DNA from: Rhodococcoides trifolii
GTDB taxonomy: Bacteria > Actinomycetota > Actinomycetes > Mycobacteriales > Mycobacteriaceae
Assembly (NCBI RefSeq): GCF_014635345.1
Contig: NZ_BMCU01000001.1
Coordinates: forward strand, 496,001 to 560,000
Reading direction: 5' to 3'
Length of the DNA stretch: 64,000 bases
The notes below the pieces were generated by a model. It had not been told where the DNA came from and made no database searches. It worked only from the letters and a program-made list of their open reading frames with translations. A program made the translations under genes and the position numbers. Below, piece after piece: positions 59,321 through 64,000 of this stretch (positions are counted from its first letter, which is position 1; every line of letters starts with the position of its first letter).

Positions 59321-61137
59321 CAGGACAACAACCCCTCGGCCACCGCGTCGTTGTGCCGGAAGAATCCCGCGTTGATGCCGGGACGGGGGAAGGCGCCCGA
59401 CCACGTGTGTCCGGCAACCCAGGGTCCGACGGCGAACCGTCTCGGGTGAGCGTTGCCATGGGCGTCGACCAGCCGTGAATGGCCGTCGACGGCCAGCTTG
59501 GCGGGGGACGTCGCGGACGCCCGTATCTCACGAACGGCACCGCGTGCGTGCAGAGTGCGGAGCAGTGCGTCGCCGCTGAACTCGATACTCGGAATGGGAA
59601 GGCGCGCTTCGATGTACGCCCTCGCATGAACGACGTCGGGTTGCGAGGAAGACCGTGCCACGAACTGCCCGTCGTCCGTTCCGAATCGCGTATCGGGCCC
59701 GAGGAACCGGATCACCCCGGCGCGGGCGAGCGCCAACATCTGCTCGAGACGCTCTGGCGGAGGACCGCTGGCGACGAAACTGAAGAACGAGTGCAACCAT
59801 CCCTCGACGTCGCGGGCCACCGTCTCCGACGACAACCGTTCCGTGCGTACGAGTTCCCCGACCGTCGCGTACACCGACAGCAGTGCGGAGAAGACGGCCG
59901 CGTCGCTGCTCCACTCGGGATCGGCGCTACGGTAGAGGTCTGCTTCGCCGTAGGCGATGACGCGGGATTGCACGTCGTCCAGCCCGCCGTAGGTCTCACC
60001 GGCCAACGGTCGGTCCAGACGGTCGAGGTCGATGCGGTCTTCGCGTTTGGGTACGAACTCTTCCTCGAGTTCACGGATGCGCGACGACGACCAGTCGTGC
60101 GCGGCGAACACGGCGTCGAAGTCCTCCCACGATCCCGACGTGCGCTCCGGATGCGATCGGAACAGTTCGTAATAATGCGCTCCCGCAAGCTCTTTGGATG
60201 CCAGCGGCCACACCTGCGTCCGGAAGTCGAGCGTGTCCGTGCCCGGAAACGCGGCGGGAACAAAGTACCTCGGAAGTGGTGGGCGGGCGTCGGCGATCGA
60301 GTAGGAGATCTTGGCGTGGTAGGGAACTCCGCGCCTCGACCCGACGTACAGGACCGGTTCGCGTCCGGAGTGCGTGTAGGACAACGAGCCCGACGGTTCC
60401 CGGTAGAAGAGTCCGCCCCGGGATTCGGCCAAGAGGACCATCCAGTCGACGAACGCCAACCCGATGCCGGCGACCAGGACCGGTTCACCCTCCGGGACCG
60501 GGGACGGGTCGAGATCGGCGGTGTACCCCGGCCCGACGTAGACCAGATTGTTCTCCAGAGCGTAGCTGCGTAGCGTCTTCTCGCGCTCCGACTCCGACGA
60601 ATCCGGATGACCCTGTGCAAGAACGACACTGTCGGCGTGGAGCGTGGTTCCGTCGTCGAGAGTCAGGACTTGACGGTCGCCGTCGTCGACGATATCGAGA
60701 ACTGTCGCCCGGTGGACCTCGATGCTCACGTGCTCGGGCGCGGCAGCGAGCGCACGGTCGAACACCCAGGCCAAGTAGTAGCTGTGCAGGGTGCGGGAGG
60801 CGAAGGACGTCGTGGTGAAACGCTCGACCTCGGAGCTGATATCGGGCATTGCCGACAACTTTTCCCGGTGGGCCACGACCCACTCGCCGAGCGTGGGACC
60901 AGGGTCCACCGGCGAGGAGACGCTGGACGTCGGGTCGGTGAACATCGCGACATCGGCTGCGACGGAATTCATCCACAGCAGCGTATCCTGGTCCTTGCGC
61001 CAAATACGGCCGGCGCCAGGCGAATACGGGTCGACCAGGTCGATGTGTACCGGCCGGGGATCGGTGGCAGCGCGGGCGACGAGACGTTCGAGAATGCCGG
61101 TGCCGCGGGGGCCGGCTCCGACGATGGCTACCTTCAC
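59320..61137 (-). CDS. Large FAD/NAD(P)-binding protein (PF13454-type)
   Basis: A 605-residue flavoprotein-like protein. VAIVGAGPRGTGILERLVAR is the dinucleotide-binding motif at the extreme N-terminus, DTLLWMNSVAADVAMF and LAQGHPD are family blocks, and VLVAGIGLAFVDWMVLLAES marks a second Rossmann element. Relatives with this domain include ornithine/lysine N-hydroxylase-like and HpnW-like proteins of unknown function. GTG at 61137 overlaps the LLM stop (GTGA). It may supply electrons to, or act after, the LLM enzyme. Confidence 0.85.
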   Translation of the reverse strand: MKVAIVGAGPRGTGILERLVARAATDPRPVHIDLVDPYSPGAGRIWRKDQDTLLWMNSVAADVAMFTDPTSSVSSPVDPGPTLGEWVVAHREKLSAMPDISSEVERFTTTSFASRTLHSYYLAWVFDRALAAAPEHVSIEVHRATVLDIVDDGDRQVLTLDDGTTLHADSVVLAQGHPDSSESEREKTLRSYALENNLVYVGPGYTADLDPSPVPEGEPVLVAGIGLAFVDWMVLLAESRGGLFYREPSGSLSYTHSGREPVLYVGSRRGVPYHAKISYSIADARPPLPRYFVPAAFPGTDTLDFRTQVWPLASKELAGAHYYELFRSHPERTSGSWEDFDAVFAAHDWSSSRIRELEEEFVPKREDRIDLDRLDRPLAGETYGGLDDVQSRVIAYGEADLYRSADPEWSSDAAVFSALLSVYATVGELVRTERLSSETVARDVEGWLHSFFSFVASGPPPERLEQMLALARAGVIRFLGPDTRFGTDDGQFVARSSSQPDVVHARAYIEARLPIPSIEFSGDALLRTLHARGAVREIRASATSPAKLAVDGHSRLVDAHGNAHPRRFAVGPWVAGHTWSGAFPRPGINAGFFRHNDAVAEGLLS

Positions 61138-62249
61138 GCGAGACTCCGTTCCGAGGTAGTGAAACCCGCGGCGCGGTCTTCGTCGTCGACAGTCCACAGC
61201 GTCGTCGGCGCGAGTTCCTTCTGCACCAGCGGAACGACTTCTTCGGCGAACTGGCGGAGCGTGTCCTTCTGCCGCTCGAAGTCGAGGACGTGGTTGATCG
61301 ACACCGACTGCAGGTCGTGTCGGTAACTGGCGTGGTAATCGACGATCTTCTCGGCGACCCGCTGCGACGATCCGACCAGCGCCGGTCCGCGGTCCACAGC
61401 CTCTTCGATGGTGCGGAAGCTGGTGGTCTTGCCGACGGCGCCGGGGGCGTGCTTCCGCTTGTCCATCTGAGCGACGATGCCCTCGTAGATCGGCCGGAAC
61501 TCGTCGGTCGCCTGTTCGGTGGTCGCACCGAGGAAAAGGCCGCCGGAACCGGACCCGACGTACGCCTTGGCGGGGTCGTGTCCGTGCGCGAGGTACTGCT
61601 CTCGGTAGCGATCGATCAGCACCTTGTAATTCTCCCTCGGCTGGAACGCGTTCGCAGTGACGATCGGGTCACCCCACTTCGCCGCGAGGTCGACTGCGTG
61701 TGTGGACGTAGCCGACCCATGCCAGATTCGGAACGGACCGTCGAACGGGCGAGGCAGGGTGGTGGCGTCGGACAGGGAGTGGCGGTGCGTGCGCACTGCG
61801 TCCACATGCTCCTCGCGGAGCAGTCGACGCAACAGCTCGTAGTTCTCGGTCAGGTAGTCGTACTGCTTCTCGATGTCGAGCCCGAAGAGCGGGTACTGCA
61901 GTACTTCGTTTCCCTTTCCGACGACGATTTCGAGTCGGCCGCGTGAAAGCTGATCGATTGTTCCGAAGTCCTCCGCGACCCGAATGGGGTCGAGCACCGA
62001 CAGAACGGTCACACCCGTCGAGAGCAGGATCCGATCGGTGGCCTGCGCAATCGCACCGAGGATGACCGTCGGACTCGACGACAGGACGTCGCCGGCGTGA
62101 CGCTCGCCCACCGAGTACGAGTCGATTCCGAGCTCTTCCGCCAGCACGGCCATCTCGATCACCCGGTCGAATCGGTCGGCCGCGGACACGACGGCCCCGG
62201 TCACCGGGTGCGGCGGGTTGAAGATGATGTCGAGTATCTGAAAACGCAC
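61134..62249 (-). CDS. LLM-class flavin-dependent monooxygenase
   Basis: A 371-residue luciferase-like enzyme resembling the CE1758-type group. AEELGIDSYSVGERHAGDVL, SSSPTVILGAIAQATDRILL, FGTIDQLSRGRLEIVVGKGN and FRIWHGSATSTHAVDLAAKW are visible. GAGGAGA precedes the GTG start at 62249 by seven bases. It is the first gene of a three-gene overlapping unit with the FAD protein and VOC protein. It is separate from the sulfur island by some 5 kb, so the substrate may be unrelated. Confidence 0.88.
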   Translation of the reverse strand: MRFQILDIIFNPPHPVTGAVVSAADRFDRVIEMAVLAEELGIDSYSVGERHAGDVLSSSPTVILGAIAQATDRILLSTGVTVLSVLDPIRVAEDFGTIDQLSRGRLEIVVGKGNEVLQYPLFGLDIEKQYDYLTENYELLRRLLREEHVDAVRTHRHSLSDATTLPRPFDGPFRIWHGSATSTHAVDLAAKWGDPIVTANAFQPRENYKVLIDRYREQYLAHGHDPAKAYVGSGSGGLFLGATTEQATDEFRPIYEGIVAQMDKRKHAPGAVGKTTSFRTIEEAVDRGPALVGSSQRVAEKIVDYHASYRHDLQSVSINHVLDFERQKDTLRQFAEEVVPLVQKELAPTTLWTVDDEDRAAGFTTSERSLA

Positions 62250-62361
62250 GGCGGCTCTCCTCGTCCTTACTCTTGCCAACCCGTCAACGCTGCCGGAGCT
62301 TCCCCGCCGCGCCAATGGTTTCGCGCAGGACGATTCGAAGTCGCCGTGACAGGCTGGTGGG

Positions 62362-62997
62362 GTGCAGACACGATCGAAGGCAGTCCTGGCGCTGATCCTC
62401 GTGATCGCCGCCGTGGTGGCCGCACTCACGATCGACATTCCCGACCCGGAACCACTGCGTGAGCGGGTGGCCGCCGCCGGTGCCTGGGGTGTGGTCGCGT
62501 TCATGGCCGTCTACGTGCTGGTGACGCTGACTCCGTTTCCGGCCAGTGCCCTCACCATTGCCAGCGGACTCCTCTTCGGACTGGTGACCGGCGCGGTGAT
62601 CGTGCTGGTCGCGGCGACGGTGGGATCGTGGCTCGGCTTCCGGCTCTCGCGGTGGCTCGGACGCGACGCCGTCGCTCGAATCGGATGGGCCCGCGTCGCA
62701 TCCATCGACGCCCTGATCGGTCGACGCGGGTTCCTGTCCATCCTGTTGATCCGGCTCGTCCCGGTCTTTCCGCTCGTCGCCGTCAACTACGCGGCCGGTC
62801 TCAGTGCCGTCCGCGAGCGCGAGTACGTGCTGGGCACCGTGCTCGGAATCATTCCCGCGACGATCGGTTACACGGCGCTGGGTGCGTACGGCACTTCGCC
62901 GCTGTCGTGGCCGTTCCTGATCGCCGTCGTTGCCGTGGCCCTCATCGCGGCCGTCGCTGGGTTCGCGGCCAAGAACATGCGGGTACCGGCGGCATGA
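62362..62997 (+). CDS. TVP38/TMEM64 (VTT-domain) membrane protein
   Basis: A 211-residue membrane protein. TLTPFPASALTIASGLLFG is the VTT-domain re-entrant segment; RLVPVFPLVAVNYAAGLSAV and GIIPATIGYTALG complete the domain. Related DedA and VTT proteins act in membrane-lipid transport or homeostasis. A GATTCGAA sequence about 30 bases upstream is probably fortuitous. It is coupled to the DUF202 gene (ATGA). Confidence 0.87.
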   Translation: MQTRSKAVLALILVIAAVVAALTIDIPDPEPLRERVAAAGAWGVVAFMAVYVLVTLTPFPASALTIASGLLFGLVTGAVIVLVAATVGSWLGFRLSRWLGRDAVARIGWARVASIDALIGRRGFLSILLIRLVPVFPLVAVNYAAGLSAVREREYVLGTVLGIIPATIGYTALGAYGTSPLSWPFLIAVVAVALIAAVAGFAAKNMRVPAA

Positions 62998-63329
62998 GCA
63001 GACCCGACGAACGTTTCACTCTCGCGAGCGAGCGGACCTTCCTCGCGTGGATACGCACAGCGCTGGGGCTCCTGGCGGGCGGTATCGCGATGATTCATCT
63101 GGTTCCTGAGTTCAGCACGCCGGCGGTTCGTACGCTGCTGGGCCTCGTGCTGATTCTGGCCGCGGCCGGGGTCGCCGCGACGGGTCTGCGTCGGTGGCAG
63201 AAGGTCAAGCGTGCGTTGGAGACGGGCGCAGAGATGCCGTCGTCGACCGACCTGTGGGTAGTGGCGATCGCTGTCGGTGGGGTGGCGTTGGTGGCCGCGG
63301 TGGTGACGGTGGTGTCGGCGTTCGTGTAG
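62994..63329 (+). CDS. DUF202 (YidH-like) membrane protein
   Basis: A 111-residue protein with three hydrophobic helices. The first helix is preceded by RFTLASERTFLAWIRTALGL, which is the DUF202 signature. The family has no established function; it often accompanies other small membrane proteins. The start overlaps the previous stop. The stop is seven bases from the convergent amidohydrolase gene. Confidence 0.87.
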   Translation: MSRPDERFTLASERTFLAWIRTALGLLAGGIAMIHLVPEFSTPAVRTLLGLVLILAAAGVAATGLRRWQKVKRALETGAEMPSSTDLWVVAIAVGGVALVAAVVTVVSAFV

Positions 63330-63335
63330 CGCGGG

Positions 63336-64000
63336 TCACCGGAGCCCCAGTACCTGTATTGCGTTCTCTTTCATGATCATCGGTACCACCTCGTCCTTGA
63401 TGCCCAGTTCGGCGAAGTCGGCGATCCATCGGTCCGGCGTGAGGACGGGGAAGTCGGAGCCGAACAGTGTCTTGTGCTTCAGCAGCGAGTTGATGTTGCG
63501 CACCAACTGCGGCGGGAAATACTTCGGCGACCACCCGGACAGGTCGATGTAGACGTTCGCCTTGTGCGTCGCGATGGAGATGGACGAGTCCACCCACGGC
63601 ACCGACGGATGCGCGAAAATCATCGTCAGCGAGGGGAAGTCGGCCGCGATGTCGTCGAGCAGCATGGGATCGGAGTAGCGCAGCTTGATCCCGCGGCCGC
63701 CGGGAAGTCCTGCACCGATGCCGGTTTGACCGGTGTGGAACAGCGTGACGAGGCCGTGCTCCGCGCATGCCTCGTAGATGGGGTAGTACTTCCGGTCGTT
63801 CGGTTCGAAGTCCTGCAGGCTGGGATGGAATTTCATCCCGCGAACACCGTAGTCGCGCGCCAGAATGCCGACTCGGGACACCGCCTCCTGCACGTCGTGG
63901 GGGTCGACGGAGCCGAAGGGAATCAACACATCCGAGTGCTCGGCCGCCTTCGCCGCGATCTCCTCGCTCGACACCGGCGGGTGGCCCAACGCGGTCCGCG
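63336..64000 (-). CDS. Amidohydrolase-family protein, C-terminal part (5' end outside window)
   Basis: The C-terminal 221 residues of an amidohydrolase-2 TIM-barrel protein; the frame is still open at base 64000. RGMKFHPSLQDFEPNDRKYY, LVTLFHTGQTGIGAGLPGG, MIFAHPSVPW and LFGSDFPVLTPDRW are the barrel segments with metal/active-site His and Asp. Related enzymes decarboxylate or hydrolyse aromatic or cyclic substrates. It resembles the group annotated as amidohydrolase next to aromatic catabolism genes, but the context is outside the window. Confidence 0.88.
   Translation of the reverse strand, partial: RTALGHPPVSSEEIAAKAAEHSDVLIPFGSVDPHDVQEAVSRVGILARDYGVRGMKFHPSLQDFEPNDRKYYPIYEACAEHGLVTLFHTGQTGIGAGLPGGRGIKLRYSDPMLLDDIAADFPSLTMIFAHPSVPWVDSSISIATHKANVYIDLSGWSPKYFPPQLVRNINSLLKHKTLFGSDFPVLTPDRWIADFAELGIKDEVVPMIMKENAIQVLGLR

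Overview
The window is high-GC actinobacterial DNA. A WhiB regulator, a CysNC fusion, a rhodanese–metZ pair, an FprA-type reductase, an HNH endonuclease of the DUF222 class and an actinobacterial leader-peptide motif together point to the Mycobacteriales, most likely Rhodococcus or a close relative. Genes are dense, many overlap by ATGA or GTGA, and GTG or TTG starts are common. I see no phage, insertion sequence or CRISPR array.

Layout. 1-19 kb is mostly core and housekeeping: anmK (partial) with a sodium:solute symporter, small membrane proteins, an amidohydrolase/SMP-30 pair, fprA, a tautomerase, GtrA, a PNPOx-like protein, a DHA2 drug exporter, rhodanese-metZ, isochorismate synthase with a HAD phosphatase, an AraC regulator, an amino-acid permease, WhiB, and a YeiH exporter coupled to a 50-residue membrane protein.

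19-56 kb is a long sulfur-assimilation island. Its first part holds stf0-cysD-cysNC (sulfate activation to PAPS and sulfotransfer) behind a short cysteine-rich upstream ORF, a sulfatase divergent from its formylglycine-generating enzyme, tRNA-Cys, an acetyltransferase with a cysteine synthase/CBS-like enzyme, and ssuCBAD for alkanesulfonates. Next come two long operons, each headed by a SAM-I-like riboswitch. The first (31.9-41.2 kb) has a polar amino-acid ABC importer, a sarcosine-oxidase-like flavoprotein, an acetyltransferase, three luciferase-like monooxygenases (LLM) and an MFS carrier. This gene set resembles the S-alkylcysteine salvage operons of Bacillus. The second (41.2-53.2 kb) adds a 34-residue leader peptide, a Dpp-type ABC importer, four LLM enzymes, a DUF1684 protein and a 2-oxoglutarate/Fe(II) oxygenase. 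A TauE/SafE exporter, a quinone-oxidoreductase-like protein and two SnoaL-like proteins follow.

56-64 kb is mixed: a DUF222/HNH gene without a 5' end, VOC proteins, PPK2, an LLM–FAD-protein–VOC operon, a TVP38 membrane protein with a DUF202 protein, and a partial amidohydrolase.

How the parts fit. The island imports organic sulfur compounds (three ABC systems), acetylates and oxidatively cleaves them (eight LLMs and one 2OG oxygenase), releases sulfite or thiols, exports excess sulfite (TauE), and balances this against sulfate activation. Regulation appears to be layered: SAM riboswitches, cysteine-containing leader ORFs, and a repeated intergenic 11-mer CTGATTCGAAC that I propose as an operator. 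No flavin reductase for the LLM enzymes is visible in the window.
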